The translations under genes were made by a program, and so were the position numbers. A DNA stretch of 64,000 bases from NCBI GenBank assembly GCA_021613535.1, contig CP075494.1:6448001-6512000 (forward strand), in the 5' to 3' direction. The DNA comes from Adineta vaga. Taxonomy: Eukaryota; Rotifera. Positions 1-12,090 of this stretch are shown piece by piece. How positions within the stretch are numbered: the stretch's first letter is position 1; each line of letters opens with the position of its first letter. The notes below the pieces were generated by a model. That model made no database searches. It was not told where the DNA came from and worked only from the letters and a program-made list of their open reading frames with translations.

Positions 1-280
1 TATTTAAACGTTTCGCTTCAACTTCCATTTCTCTCTGAAGCATATCTGATAAATAACTCACCGCTAAAATTACATAAGTCACTCCGACCTAAATAGATAC
101 AAAAGAAAATAGAATGATATAAAGGATCAGATGGTACTCTCAAATAGGTACTTGAGCTAAAGCTTCGATTTGATGTAATACCATTGGCTTATTACAAAAT
201 TCAACTAATGGTTTCGGTTTTGTGAGTGTTAATGGACGTAAACGAGTACCATAGCCACCGACAAGAATAAGTGCTTTCAT
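1..280 (-). CDS. GMPPB: Mannose-1-phosphate guanylyltransferase beta, 5' part only
   Basis: This gene is cut by the left edge of the window. Exon 1 is 280-152 and exon 2 runs from 88 to beyond position 1; the intron 151-89 is GT-AG. The protein begins [18 protein letters not shown], the nucleotidyltransferase signature (GGxGTRLxPLT) that binds the nucleotide sugar, followed by [13 protein letters not shown] and, across the intron, [19 protein letters not shown]. This order matches animal GMPPB closely. The enzyme makes GDP-mannose from mannose-1-phosphate and GTP in the cytosol, feeding N-glycosylation, O-mannosylation and GPI-anchor synthesis. The start is the first ATG of the frame and lines up with the conserved N-terminus of the family. 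GMPPA and other sugar nucleotidyltransferases are less likely given the exact wording of the first 40 residues. Confidence 0.9.
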
Positions 281-1432
281 GTTCTTAATTCAGAAATATA
301 TTTAATGTAATAGAAAATTTATCTGAAAGAGAATCATGTATATGTTTTTCATTTTTATTTTAAACAGACAAGAGTAATTTGTGGAAGATTCAACATTTGA
401 ATACGCACTGATCAAAAGACTATTGCAAAGAAAAACAATGAAAAGTGAGAAATGGCACAGCATAAAATATTAACAAATTATTCAATCTGCGTATCAATGA
501 AACAGATGGAGGAATAAAAAAATCGACGAAATATTCAAATTCTCGTAATACAAACTTTTCAAATAGAGAGAGAGAAATCAAATCTTGATCATGAAAAGTT
601 TTCTACTTGAATAGTGTCTATATGATACATAACCAAACTATTTTTTTAATTAAACTACGGCTACGGTAAAAGAACAAGAGTCATGTATTTCCTTTCTTTC
701 GATATTCATGACAAGTGTATGTCATGCACTACACAAATATTCACATTTATTTCAAAGAATGGATAGGAAAGTGTTAAACATGGAATTAATTTTGATTGGT
801 TTAGAAGGCAGATCTTAACCACATTCACTTCAATTTTGAATCTAGTACAGCTCATTGTATTAAGCATTTCAAGAATAATCAAAAGGATTTTGCTGACTTG
901 ATTCATATTGTGCATAGAGATATAATGATAATCATTCTCTGACTAGTTTACAGATACAAACAGCACAGAAAAACCTTCATCATCAATCAATAATATGATC
1001 TATTATCACCTTCTCGATTTATACTACACTGAATGAGAGATTGACGAGACAGAGATCTTTCAATCGTGTTTCATCCAGTAAATTTCTGATACTGAAAATT
1101 TTGAACTCTGTATATGCATAGGAAGGATAGATATTGTTATAAAATGAATTCTCAGGTAATATTTATGTCTGGTTTAAAAATATAAATTGTTTCTCTTGTG
1201 AATATATGAGATTTATTCACCTAGTAAAACAAACAAAAAAAAACAATTGGTATTCATCACCGTTTCATTTGAGACATACAAAAGACTATGAGAATATACA
1301 GACGAAGAAGAGACACTTCTGAAAAACAATCCACTAACGTTGTTGACAGAAGGAAAATGAGACGATTTGGTTTTTCTTTATTGTTCACATAGACACAGAC
1401 ACACATACACACACAAATAGAAAAGAATGAAA
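281..1432. other. Intergenic region between GMPPB and CPSF4
   Basis: No gene is supported here. It should hold the upstream region of GMPPB (read leftward from 280) and the 3' UTR of CPSF4 (which ends at 1433 reading leftward). A short GA run lies near 566-582 and a CA-rich microsatellite at about 1389-1420. Open frames such as 706-915 are short, AT-rich and lack any recognisable protein pattern. Confidence 0.6.
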
Positions 1433-2516
1433 CTATCGCCGTTGCATATTCTGATTACGTAGAAAAGGTACATGTGATCGTGTACATTTGTTCGCATAAT
1501 GTCTAAAATAGAGAACCGTGATTTCATATGTGATAAAAGTTCAGTTTCGTTTTTTCTGATCTTACCCCCGTTCTCCACACTTGAAACAAGTGACATCATG
1601 TTGAAACGGTTGTGACATTCCCATCCCAGGTGGATGCTGTTCATCGTTCATATGATGATTTCCCGGCTGTTGTGACATTGGTACATCATGTGTGTGATTA
1701 TTTGAATTTTGATTTTGACCGTAAGATGGTCGATTATTATGTTGCTGTGACTGAGAATTATTTGATGGCATATTAAGATATTTTTGTCGTTCTTCATATG
1801 GTAATTTAAAGCATGAAGATGCTTTATGTCCTGTTTCATGACAAAAATCACAAACATAAACCACTTTACGTTGTACTGGAGTATATTCGTTGGAATTCGG
1901 TAGTTCAAAACTTGGATGTGATAATGTACATCTTGGTCCTTCAGGACAAAATCCGCAAAGATAGTTTTGACAGAGAACTTTTCGTGTATGACGATTTTTA
2001 CAATTCGGTCCATGACGACAGAATCCTCGATCATACCAAGGACAATCTAATGAAAAGCAATCAATCGATATAATTACTTTCAATTTCATCAATACATACC
2101 ACGTATCTTTGATTCCGGATCCAAATGAAGAAAAGCACATTCTTTATTTAAACATTGTCCATATTTTGAGAAAAAATAGCATTCAGGCATTTTTGCCATA
2201 TCATATTCGTGAAGAAATTCACAATCATCACCTAAATTTTAATAAAAATTCTCTAAGGTAAATCATCTTTTTCTTTACCTTTTTTGCATAAACCACGCAA
2301 CCAATGTTTACATACAACTGTTTTATCACCATGTATATGACGAAATGGACAACGTTGATTTGAACAATTTGAACGAAGAAAAAATTCACATACTCCAACA
2401 TTTGCTTTATCCATGTTAGGAAAAGGTAATGGTAATGCACCCTGTTGAGAACAGACGATTTCATCAAGATCAAAATGAATGTTCTGAACAGGTGCTATGA
2501 TATCTTGCATCAACAT
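1433..2516 (-). CDS. CPSF4: Cleavage and polyadenylation factor subunit 4 (CPSF30/clipper type)
   Basis: Four exons, 2516-2279, 2231-2100, 2046-1566 and 1502-1433, join in frame to 306 aa. The protein carries five CCCH zinc fingers in series, for example CEFFLRSNCSNQRCPFRH, CKHWLRGLCKKGDDCEFLH and CPWYDRGFCRHGPNCKNRH. A Gln/Asn-rich linker follows, with two CCHC knuckles, VCDFCHETGHKASSC and, split by the last intron, CFKCGERGHYANKC. CPSF4 binds the AAUAAA signal within the cleavage and polyadenylation complex in the nucleus. Human CPSF4 has one knuckle; two knuckles recall Drosophila clipper. Two start codons are possible (2516, giving MLMQDII, or 2510, giving MQDII); the second matches the usual family N-terminus better. 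The gene is divergent from SEC62, with 192 bp between the starts. Confidence 0.93.
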
Positions 2517-2708
2517 CGTGTCTCTTTTGTTGAAATTCGAATGAAAATGGGAAAAGACATTATATTTGTAATTTTATCTACTTATTAATGGATAAAGATT
2601 TTAACCATTCAAATTCCTAATCAGATGGTGCCACATGTCCAATAATCGTTTACTAAGTATGCAATGCAGATGTTTTCCTTCCGAATTGTTGATTGATCAC
2701 ATATAACT
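2517..2708. promoter_or_regulatory. Divergent promoter region, CPSF4 / SEC62
   Basis: This 192-bp gap lies between two start codons that point away from each other, so it must hold both promoters and 5' UTRs. It contains the octamer GCCACATG at 2630-2637, which also occurs in the other short divergent gap of the window (53656-53663). No TATA box is obvious. The promoter role is inferred from position. Confidence 0.5.
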
Positions 2709-3768
2709 ATGTCGGAAAGTCGTAAAAAGTCTCGACGACGTCGTTCATTTGATGATCTCGCCGAGTTAACTCCAATTGAAAAATCAATTGCAAAATATCT
2801 TCGATTACGATGTCCAACAAAAAAAGGTGTTTTAATGGGTATGCAAGTTGTTTATTTTAATGGATCAAAAGCCGTTGAATGTTTAACGGAATCAAAATGG
2901 TCATCTATAAGTACAAAACCGACAAATAATGGAAAAATTCCGATTTGTTTCTCGTCGAAACATGATGCTGTTCAAGTATGATTCAAATTTCTTTAATTAA
3001 ATATTGTATGTAATTCTTATTTAGATGCTTCGAAAATTCTTGGATCATGAAATGTGTCGTCGAGTGATCAAAGTTTATAAAGGTACGAATGTTATATCGG
3101 AAGTCAATGAAGATACATCACAATCCAATACACCTAGTGCAACTCGTCAACGTAAAAATAAACCAAAAGAAAATGTATCTGCAACAGTGGAATCTCCAGC
3201 AGTTGAAGATGATTCAAAAGAAAAAACGAAAAAGAAAAAATTCAAATTTGAATTACATGGTGATCAAATGTTTGTTGATTCACCAAATGATTTCTATGTT
3301 TGGATTTATTCACCAACGACAATTAAACACTACATCATTGGTGGTTTATTAGTTATTGGTTGTATTGGTGTTTGTCTTTTTCCATTATGGCCAACACAAG
3401 TTCGAACTGGAGTGTATTATCTCTCCATTACTCTAGCGAGCTTATTGGGAGCATTACTTTCATTAGCATTTTTAAAATATATAATCTTTGCAATGATATG
3501 GTTAATGACAATGGGTAAAATACGATTTTGGTTTTTGCCAAATTTAACAGAAGATGTTGGCTTTTTCGAATCATTCGTTCCATTATATGTGGTTAATGCT
3601 CCAACAAAAGCGAAAAAAATTAAAGAAATTATTCATGAGAATGAACAAGGAGATGAAGAAAAGAATATTTCAGAAGAAGCGAATGACTTAGAAGAAGAAA
3701 ATAAACGGCAACGTTTAGCCGATGATGGTTTTGAAGTTCTATCAAAAGATGAATTAGAAATCAAATAA
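2709..3768 (+). CDS. SEC62: Translocation protein SEC62
   Basis: Two exons, 2709-2975 and 3025-3768, separated by a 49-nt intron, give 336 aa. The N-terminal third is basic (ESRKKSRRRRS) and holds the Sec62 domain around IEKSIAKYLRLRCPTKKGVLMG and VVYFNGSKAVECL, which contacts Sec63. Two membrane segments follow at about residues 195-215 (IIGGLLVIGCIGVCLFPLWP) and 225-260 (YYLSITLASLLGALLSL). The C-terminal tail is acidic and lysine-rich. Sec62 sits in the endoplasmic reticulum membrane with Sec61 and Sec63 and helps post-translational import of small secretory proteins; it also acts in ER-phagy in animals. The region 3769-4052 stays open after the stop but looks like AT-rich 3' UTR. Confidence 0.93.
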
Positions 3769-4714
3769 TGAATGTCATATATGTGCATAGACTAGATGTG
3801 AACAGTCTATTTTTATGTTGTCAAATTTTGTATGTAACAATTTTACATTCGTTTCTTATTAATTATTGTTGTGTATTAGTTTCTTGTATCATATTCAATT
3901 ATCGTTGTCAATGTTTAATAAATAACACAGAATTATGTATCTCATTTTATATCATTTTTAGACTTCTTGTCAAAATAGACATAGGATATGATTTTCATGT
4001 TCGTCATTTTATCGAGGTAGTATATAATGTGTTTATAAATTCATTCGTATGAAATTACAAAAAAAAACAAAATGATTGTTTTTCATGCTATTTTTCATCG
4101 ATATTTATAGCAATGATCAAGTTTGTCGAGTACTAGTTTGTATTATTAGGAGAGAAAAACAAACGCATAACTTATTTTTTTACCTTAGAAAAACATGATT
4201 TTCGTATGATCTGACATGTAGTGTCGATCGAACGAGAAAATAATCATATATATATATATTTTTGAGTATGAATAAAAAGAAAAATTTCTCTCAAGATTCT
4301 TGATAAAACGAAATATCGTATATTTTTCCGTTTATACAAATTGCCTTCTAGCGAGAATGAATACAACACTGAACTTGTCTTTTAGCGGCATCTTTCGAAC
4401 ATACATTCTATATGGATTTGTTGTAACATGAATAATCATTCACTTTAACTTTCCAATAGGAATGCTGCTCATATTGCATAGGTGTCTTAGACTCACATTC
4501 ATTGGTATATATAGAGAACAAGCTTCGTCTTTGTATTTCGAAAGAACGCAAGTAAGAATCAATATGGCTGCTATTCATACATGTGTATTATTTTCGTTTG
4601 TTTTTTCTATCTATATTATACACCTGAATAGACACAACTTTTGTTTTTCTTTTCATCATTTCAGAAAGTAATCAAACAAATCCGATCAATCGTATCTGTT
4701 TCATTTAATTCATC
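3769..4714. other. Intergenic region: SEC62 3' UTR and TMEM14 upstream region
   Basis: No coding pattern is recognisable. It contains a TA run at about 4247-4260. A pyrimidine-rich stretch ending in CAG at about 4664-4666, some 48 nt before the TMEM14 start, looks like a 3' splice site and could be a spliced-leader acceptor or the end of a 5' UTR intron. Confidence 0.45.
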
Positions 4715-5195
4715 ATGCAAACTCAAGATCAATTTGGTATTGTTTACGGTGCTGCTTTAAGTAAGTTATTTAGTCTTTTTTTCTTTTGAATGACTCATTC
4801 TTTGTATTAAATTATAATCGTTTAGTTCTTGGAGGTTTACTTGGTTATTTTCGTCGTGGAAGTGCCATTTCACTCTTATTTGGTATGTTCTGTTTTCTTG
4901 AGAAGAGTATTTTATGAACGATTTCTCTAGGCGTTCTCTTCGGAGCTTGGTCCCTCTACAATGCAATGCATCCAACACGTCAAAATAATGTTGCAAATTT
5001 AGCTGTAATTAAAATTATGAAATTTCTTAATTAATCATCTAATATTTTGGGTTACTTTCCTTTTTTTAGATTGCTTCAGTTCTTGGTGTTTTGATGTTAT
5101 TACGATTCTTAATCGGTGGTAAATGGTTTCCAGCTCTTCTTATTGTTGGTTTATCAGGCGTTCAAATTTATCGCAATTATCCATATCTTAAATAA
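4715..5195 (+). CDS. TMEM14 family small membrane protein
   Basis: Four small exons (4715-4760, 4826-4882, 4931-5004, 5070-5195) give exactly 100 aa, the usual length of the TMEM14/UPF0136 family. The protein is almost all membrane segments: a Gly-rich first helix (FGIVYGAALSILGGLLGYFRR), LLFGVLFGAWSLYNA, ASVLGVLMLLRFLIGG, and a last helix ending YRNYPYLK. Family members sit in mitochondrial inner or other membranes; TMEM14C is linked to protoporphyrin IX transport for heme synthesis. Which paralog this is cannot be decided by eye. The three introns are phase 1, 1 and 0. Confidence 0.88.
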
Positions 5196-5583
5196 GAAGC
5201 ACTGATTAGCACACAAAAAAACATTTATTTTTCTTCGTTGTTTTCTCATTTCTTTACTTATTCTTGCTGGTTATGTTTTTTCTTTGTTTCTGTGTCTTGT
5301 CTTCTATTCCATGTAACGATGTTGTATCTTCGATTCTTAACTATTTCTTATATATCAGCTAATTTCTGTTATGTACTTGTCGTAGTGTTTTATGAGATCA
5401 TAACTTTAACAAAAACAAAAATAAAACTATTAGTGTATCATCATCTAGTGCAATGAAAAGAAAAGAAAATATCAAATATGATTTTTATTCATCACTTTTA
5501 TTTTATTTCTAGAATGTGCATTTTCATGCCAAGTTTTCTTTGTTTGGTTTGTAACAATAACAATTGAAAACAAAAATAGAACA
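5196..5583. other. TMEM14 3' UTR and RBM25 upstream region
   Basis: AT-rich, with no gene. A pyrimidine tract followed by TTTCTAG at about 5505-5511 lies some 70 nt upstream of the RBM25 start and could be a 3' splice site of a 5' UTR intron or a spliced-leader acceptor. Confidence 0.4.
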
Positions 5584-8500
5584 ATGTCTTTTCCGCCACA
5601 TATGCCAATGATGCCCCCAATGCCATTCTTTCCTACCGGCGCGCCAATGATGATGCCACCTAACGTAAGTATTTCTCCATTTTTGTATTATTTACAACGA
5701 AAAATCTATTTTATTTAGATGTCTACACCACCCCCAGGAATACCAGCAGGAACGAATGGTGCCCATAAACCAGCAGAAAATGAGAAGGTTTGTGATGAAA
5801 TTCTTGTCATTATTTAAGTATATTCGATGTTCTATTTATAGAAAAAAAGTCTTCAAGTCGCAACAACTGTGTTTGTTGGTAGTATTTCGGATCGAGCACC
5901 CGATGCAATGATTAAACGAATGCTTCATGTAAGTCATACAGTTATTCAAAATTTTCTCACATTTTCGTACTCGATTACCCATCTGTTATCGTACTGATAT
6001 GCTATCTAAAGTTCAAATTTCATGATTATATCTATTTTTGTTCTATTACCTTAGAATTGTGGTAGTGTTGTCAATTGGAAACGTGTTCAAGGAGCCAGTG
6101 GTAAACTTCAAGGTAAATAAAATCACTAGTTTTTATTTCTTCATCATGAATATTTTTTCTCGTTGTCTTTAGCATTCGGCTTTTGTGAATATGAAAATCC
6201 TGAAGCTACACTTCGTTGTATACGTTTACTTAACGGTTGGCAAATTCAAGATAAAAAATTAGTCGTAAGTGTTTTGTTATTTTCAAATTTTTTCTTTTCG
6301 ATCCATCACGACTACTAGATCCTTATTTTCAACACATAAACATGTAAGTGTTTTCCATTGTGTTAGAACTCCCGGATGTTTTCAGTCGATGATCAGATGT
6401 GTCCTAATTGATCTAATTTGGTTTTCAACACGAGACAGATAATTGATCTGGTAACAATTTGTACACATCATTAATAAAGTGATTTTGTTCTATGAAACAT
6501 CTTTTTGTTCTTAGTGTTCATTGACACACAAATCGTCATTCTTTTATAGAAAAAATGCACAAGAGTGAGTGGTTCCTTCTATTGAGAAATATCTATTTTT
6601 TTTAAATTAAATTTCTTTTGTATTCGAGATACAAATCTAGCGTATATAATCATATGTTGTTCTATATTGTATGAAATCTCATTCTCACATATATGTTTTA
6701 GGTAAAAGTCGATTCTAAAACAAAAGCATTACTTGATGAATATAAAAAGAAGAAACGACATGAATTAGCAAAAAAAGCTGCTAACGATACAACAGCATTT
6801 AAATTTATTTATGAAGATGACGAAGATGATGATGATGCAAAGAAATCGAACAGTAACGATGCAGATGGAAAGGTAACGATAGTTTTGAATGAAGAGAATG
6901 CAATTTGTTTTCTTTTTGTAGAAAAAATCCGGTGAAGAAGGTGAAATCGAAGAAGAAGATGATGATTATATTGATAATGAAACACGTCGTGAAGATCAGG
7001 CAATAAAATTATCACTTGAAACTATCATGCGAGAATATAATCGAGAGATGAATCAACGAGCATTAGAAGCGAAAGAATTGGCTGCTCGAGAAGCAGCAGC
7101 TGCTGGTGCAGGTTTACAACCACAAAATATGCTTTCTATGCCGCAACCACCTACATCATTAAATACACCAGGTAATTCAGCAGGAGATTCGTCAACTGGA
7201 AATGCTGCTAGTCCAAATACACGACGTAATGCCGATGGTGGAGCTTCAATAGATGATGAAGAAGGCAAACGAAGTTTAATCAGCAATGAAATTCTTATGT
7301 TTCGTGATCGTTTCAAAGATGAAGATACCAAAATGCGTAATACAGAAAAAGAACGTAAAGATCGTTATGAACGTGAACGAGCCTTACAACGTGAAAAACG
7401 TGCAGCTGAAGAAGCAGGTTCTAGTGGCAATAATAAATCTTCTGTTTCACCACCATCATCATCATCTCGTGATCGTTCATCACCAAAACATGAACGAAGT
7501 AATACAAGTCGACGTGATCGATCATCACCAAGCGATGATCGATATCGTAGTTCATCGTCAAGAAATAATACTAGTAATTCTGTACGTAATCGAACAAGTG
7601 ATCGACGAAGTTCACCACCATCACGTTACGATCGTCGTTCACCACCTCCTCCATCACGTTATAATCGGCGTCGTTCACGAACAAAATCACCTGTATCTAA
7701 AAGTCATCCTGCTGATGAAGACGACGATGAAACTTATGAAAGAAAGAGAACAGAAAAACGATTACGAGAAAAAGAAGCTCGTTATAGAGAAGTAAGTTCA
7801 TTGAAAAAAACTTTTCATATAACATGATTATTTGAGATCTGAATACGATCTGTATCGATATCACTATTTGTCATAATGATTTTTTTTTCGTTTTTCTTCT
7901 TTTAGCGATTGAAAGCTTGGGAACAACGTGAACGAAAGAAACAAAATGATTACAAAATGGAAAAACGTCGTGAATTAACTCGGTTACATGATGAAGAAAA
8001 AGAAGGCAAACGTTTATTAGCATTTCTCGAAGATTATAACGATGAAAATGATGATCCAAAATATTACAAGTTTGTTTAATCTTTAAAGAGAGTTTATTAT
8101 TTATATTATGAAATCCTTTTCTTTCAGTGAATCATCATTGGCTCGCCGTTTAAAAGACCGCGAACATGAAATTGATCTTGATACGCGTGATCGTCGTTAT
8201 GAAAAAGAGGAAATTGAAGATTTACGTCAAAAATTATTACTTCAAGATAATATTGATGATATTGATATAGAAATAAAACGTCGTTTAGAAAAAGAAGAAG
8301 AATTAGTACGAAAACGTTTAGCTGATTTGACACGAGCAAGTGATGAATCAGCTGATGAATCAGATAATGATGAACAACCAACAAATCATCGAAAAGATAG
8401 TAATAATATAGCACCTACCGAATCGGCGAATACTAGTATGATCACGATTATTATTTAATAAAAGAAAATAAACAATATTTTACTTTATTTAAGGTACGGG

Positions 8501-9339
8501 AAGTATGGATCAAGCATTACGACAACCGATGTCACCACAAATTGGTGAGAGGAATATTTTGTATAAATCGTAGATTACTATATGCTTTCTTATTTAGAAA
8601 CAAAAGTTAGTCCACGTCAAACATCTGCGCTTGGTGGTGCACCAATAACAGGTACAAAATTACCATCAAAACGAAAGCTTGCTGTTAATGAAGTAAATTT
8701 TTTTTGAAACATATCTATTTGTTTTTGACAACAATTTTCATTTCAGGCTTTTCGTGATGATCAAGATGATGATAGTGCCAATTCTTATCAGAAAAAATCA
8801 AAATTATCAGCTATTCCTGATCAACAACCTGTACCAATGCCTCAAAATTCTCCTCACATTAAAGAAGAACCAATGAATCGCACGTCCGCTGGTAAAGCTA
8901 CAGCTGTTACACCTACAAATAATGTTAATTCTGCTCAAGTACAAGAAGAAAAACGTCAAGCTGTACGAAAATTAATTGAAAATATTCCAACGAAAAAAGA
9001 AGACTTGTTTACATTTCCACTCGATTGGTCACTTCTTGATTCCGTAAGAATTAAACTTTCGATTCGATTCAAATTATCTGTTTTCTTTTTTTTTTGTAGA
9101 ATCTAATGGAAAAACGTATTAAACCGTGGGTTACAAAGAAAATTGTGGAATATATCGGCGAAGAAGAAGTTACGTTAACAGATTTTATTTGTTCATCAAT
9201 AATGTCGAAAAAAAGTGCCGAAAGCATTCTTTCTGATATTCGCGTTGTACTTGACGATGAAGCAGAAGTATTTGTTGTTAAAATGTGGCGATTAATTGTC
9301 TATGAAATTGAAGCTAAACGACATGGTCTCAGCAAATAA
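5584..9339 (+). CDS. RBM25: RNA-binding protein 25 (RRM + ER-rich + PWI)
   Basis: Thirteen exons join in frame to 860 aa: 5584-5664, 5719-5787, 5842-5928, 6055-6112, 6173-6264, 6702-6872, 6922-7791, 7906-8069, 8128-8435, 8494-8544, 8598-8692, 8747-9043, 9100-9339. The N-terminus is Pro/Met-rich (SFPPHMPMMPPMPFFP). An RRM follows, with RNP2 as TTVFVGSI and RNP1 as AFGFCEYE. The middle is an Arg/Glu- and Arg/Ser-rich region with long charged helices. The end is a PWI domain (FTFPLDWSLLDS, then KRIKPWVTKKIVEYIGEEE). Human RBM25 has 843 aa and the same order. It is a nuclear speckle splicing regulator that works with U1 snRNP and SR proteins. Intron 5 (6265-6701) is 437 nt, far longer than its neighbours, and may hold an alternative exon (see findings). 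Confidence 0.95.
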
Positions 9340-9972
9340 TTGGCTTTTCTTTGTCCGATTTTGTTCTCGGTGTGTTTGTGTGTATGTGCGTGTGTATTCT
9401 CTTACATGTTTTTCTTTCTCTTCTTTATTCAGACAAGAAAAAAAAGCAAGAAAATAGATCAATTATTATTATTATGTACAAAAATATTAAGGTCATTCAA
9501 GTTAAAACATGAAGACGTACTTGAAAATAAACTTGTCGTTTTTTTAATATAAAAAAACTGAAATCTAGAAAAGAAACTCATGATATGTGTATGTATTTGT
9601 CACTTTTTTTTGCGTGAGCTCGTGCTCTTCTTTCTTTTCTCATTTTGTGTTTGTTCTTCTTTTTGTTTTGTCTGTGATTTTTCAACACATACAAGAAAAA
9701 AGGAGGAAAAAAAGTTAAATATTGTTACACACATGAACTTTAAACTTTCTACAACCCCATGTTTCTAAATGTAACGAAAATAAGAGTATCGATCTGAGTG
9801 AAAGCATCAGTATGTTGTATATGCTGTGCATTCACACTTTTACACTCAAGATTGAATGCGATCTGTTTATTGTATGAAATACACGTGGTATGAAGGTACA
9901 AAAATTTTAAACACTGAATGGAAAAAAAAAGAATATGATGAATGTATTTGTAGCCATATACACTATACATTC
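9340..9972. other. Convergent 3' UTR region, RBM25 and RING/B-box gene 1
   Basis: T- and TG-rich low-complexity sequence between two genes that end towards each other. Short open frames here (9340-9552, 9580-9768, 9749-9970) are made of Phe/Cys/Lys runs typical of UTR sequence and are not supported as genes. Confidence 0.55.
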
Positions 9973-11529
9973 TTATTCTTCAATGTCTAATATCATGTTA
10001 ATTGCGAAACGATTATCAGTAGTGGTGACTCCTAAACCTCTAATGATCTTTGTCACAGCTTGAATAGCAGCACTTTTAACTGAACAATTCTGGTTAATTA
10101 CACGCCATTGAGTATCTCCGTCTTTATATATATACGATCCATTCCCAGACAATGCCCAAACAAATACAGAGTAATTATTTTTTATTTCACATATTAATGG
10201 AATTGTAATCCAATTCATATTTGTATTATCTGAATGTATTGTTTCGTGTTGAATAACTACACCATCATCATTGACTACGAATCCTATATGTCGTCCACGA
10301 TAATCAGACTGTATTCGTACAGCCCCAAGCTGTATAGGTTGTTTGACTGTAAACATGTATCCTCGAACCCAATTCATAGTTTTTGAAGTCGGTGTCGATG
10401 GGCCATTAGGTTTTGAAATATCTAATGGTACTAATCGATTTATAATGGCATTCCTTCGAACAAGATACATTTCGCTTTGAATATGGCCATAAGTTGAACA
10501 TATTTGGGCAAGATTTTCGAAATCTTTCTGATCTCTTTGGAATGTGTGCCGTTGTACAGTACAACCTTCACCGATTTTTTGATATTGTTCCGTGAGATTC
10601 TTATGATCCTGAGAAACATTTGATTTGAATTTTAAGATCTGTACTGAATCCGATGAATCTAATATTTTTCGAACACAAAATTCTTGAACTGTAGTTAGTT
10701 TTGAATGTTCGTCAATTTTCATCTGATGTTGAGTCAATATTTTCATTGTTTCGACTTGTTCATCATGCAATTGTTTGATCAATACATCTTTTCGTTCTTC
10801 TAATAAACGTTGAAGATCAGCAAATGTTTGCTGAATTGTTTGTTTCTCATGGCGAATTATTTCATATTGTTGAGCAATAGCATTTTTAGTCACATCAGAA
10901 AACTGAATTAAATTTTGTTTCATTCGAAAAAGTTCTTGTGCCATTTGCTCCAGTTCAACTTTTTTTCCCGCAGCTGCATCTTTAATTGGTAAAAATTTAT
11001 GATCTTTATGTTCAAATAATAAACAATCGCGACAAACAAGAGTAGAACATTTTGTACACCAAAATCTGAATTGTTCATCGGTATGTTCGGAACAAAATGA
11101 TGTTGTTTTATCTGAAGATGGAACAATTTTATGGGATTGTAGTGCTTTAATAGAGTGAACAGTTTTGGTACAAGACTCGCAATAATGAAATCCACATTTT
11201 TCACACCAATTTACTGCAGAATTTTCATTGCAGTTACCACAGACATCATCTGATTTCTTTGGCTTAGATGAATTGATATTTGAGATAAAACCAACCATGT
11301 CCTTAGCTGTTCGATTAATTGGTAATTGTTCAATAGCATTTTGATCGACTATTTGATTATCTCGAAATGGACATGACAGTCTACCATTTTGAACAGATTT
11401 TTGAATACAATTATAACAAAATGTATGTGAACATGGAAGAATACGTGGATCTGTATAATAATCTAAACAAATGGCACAAGTAACCAAGTCTTGTAATTGT
11501 TGCTTGCCAGAACTATTGATAGTTGCCAT
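9973..11529 (-). CDS. RING / B-box / coiled-coil (TRIM-like) protein 1
   Basis: An intronless frame of 518 aa. The RING finger starts at residue 18 (CAICLDYYTDPRILPCSHTF, then CYNCI and CPF), pointing to E3 ubiquitin ligase activity. Two B-box-like zinc modules follow at about 97-135 (CGNCNENSAVNWCEKCGFHYC) and 146-178 (CSEHTDEQFRFWC, then CRDCLLFEHKDH). A coiled coil spans about 190-300. This is the tripartite-motif layout. The C-terminal 130 residues form a probable beta-rich domain (GYMFTVKQPIQLGAVRIQSD, GFVVNDDG, NWITIPLICEIKNNYSVFVW, GSYIYKDGD) that I cannot assign; it resembles the PHR and DUF4082 beta-sandwich style but is not a clear SPRY, NHL or filamin domain. The next gene at 12091-13641 is its tandem copy. 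Confidence 0.85.
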   Translation of the reverse strand: MATINSSGKQQLQDLVTCAICLDYYTDPRILPCSHTFCYNCIQKSVQNGRLSCPFRDNQIVDQNAIEQLPINRTAKDMVGFISNINSSKPKKSDDVCGNCNENSAVNWCEKCGFHYCESCTKTVHSIKALQSHKIVPSSDKTTSFCSEHTDEQFRFWCTKCSTLVCRDCLLFEHKDHKFLPIKDAAAGKKVELEQMAQELFRMKQNLIQFSDVTKNAIAQQYEIIRHEKQTIQQTFADLQRLLEERKDVLIKQLHDEQVETMKILTQHQMKIDEHSKLTTVQEFCVRKILDSSDSVQILKFKSNVSQDHKNLTEQYQKIGEGCTVQRHTFQRDQKDFENLAQICSTYGHIQSEMYLVRRNAIINRLVPLDISKPNGPSTPTSKTMNWVRGYMFTVKQPIQLGAVRIQSDYRGRHIGFVVNDDGVVIQHETIHSDNTNMNWITIPLICEIKNNYSVFVWALSGNGSYIYKDGDTQWRVINQNCSVKSAAIQAVTKIIRGLGVTTTDNRFAINMILDIEE

Positions 11530-12090
11530 TTGTAAAATGTATGATAGGAAAAAAATGTTTTTCCTTCTTATTCAAATAAATAACGATTCGTGTAATCAAG
11601 CTATAGCATGAGTCATTGCAATGGGTTTTTTTTCTTACCTTTAAAACTCTTTTCATTTGTTCTATAGAATATGCTTGAAATTGATGTATTACAAACACTA
11701 TTATGAGATCACATCATTCTCGTTGTCTATAAGACAATCAAACAGTAGTTGTACAGTCAAAACTGATTCTTACATACGTTCATTCTTGTATCGATATATA
11801 CTAAAAAATAGATATCTAAACTATTTGCATTATATTTTCTTAGACAGATGCCGCGCTTGTGTCAGATTTTGTTTGCCTTATTTGTCTTTATGATGATTTT
11901 AGAAGTGAATTGATAGAATTACTGTTCTATGCGTATAATTTCATAGCTTAACGTCCAAATTGTAGATCATACTTCCCAAATAAGTGATGAATAATCGTTT
12001 GTAATGAAAGACTCATCAACACATAGTTTATTCGAACTTTTTTTTATTTTATTTTATTTTATTTTAAAGACTACTCATTTCAATAGAACT
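11530..12090. other. Spacer between the two tandem RING/B-box genes
   Basis: 561 bp with no coding pattern. It should hold the promoter of the downstream copy (9973-11529, read leftward) and the 3' UTR of the upstream copy. A TTTTA repeat lies at about 12040-12066. Confidence 0.45.

Noticed and set aside
3768-4052. 94-aa open frame directly after the SEC62 stop
   Set aside because: Phe/Cys/Tyr-rich composition and overlap with the expected 3' UTR; no protein pattern.
7286-7795. 169-aa frame on the plus strand inside RBM25
   Set aside because: Out-of-frame shadow of the Arg/Ser-rich exon; composition (runs of His, Ile and Lys) reflects the repetitive codons of the real frame.
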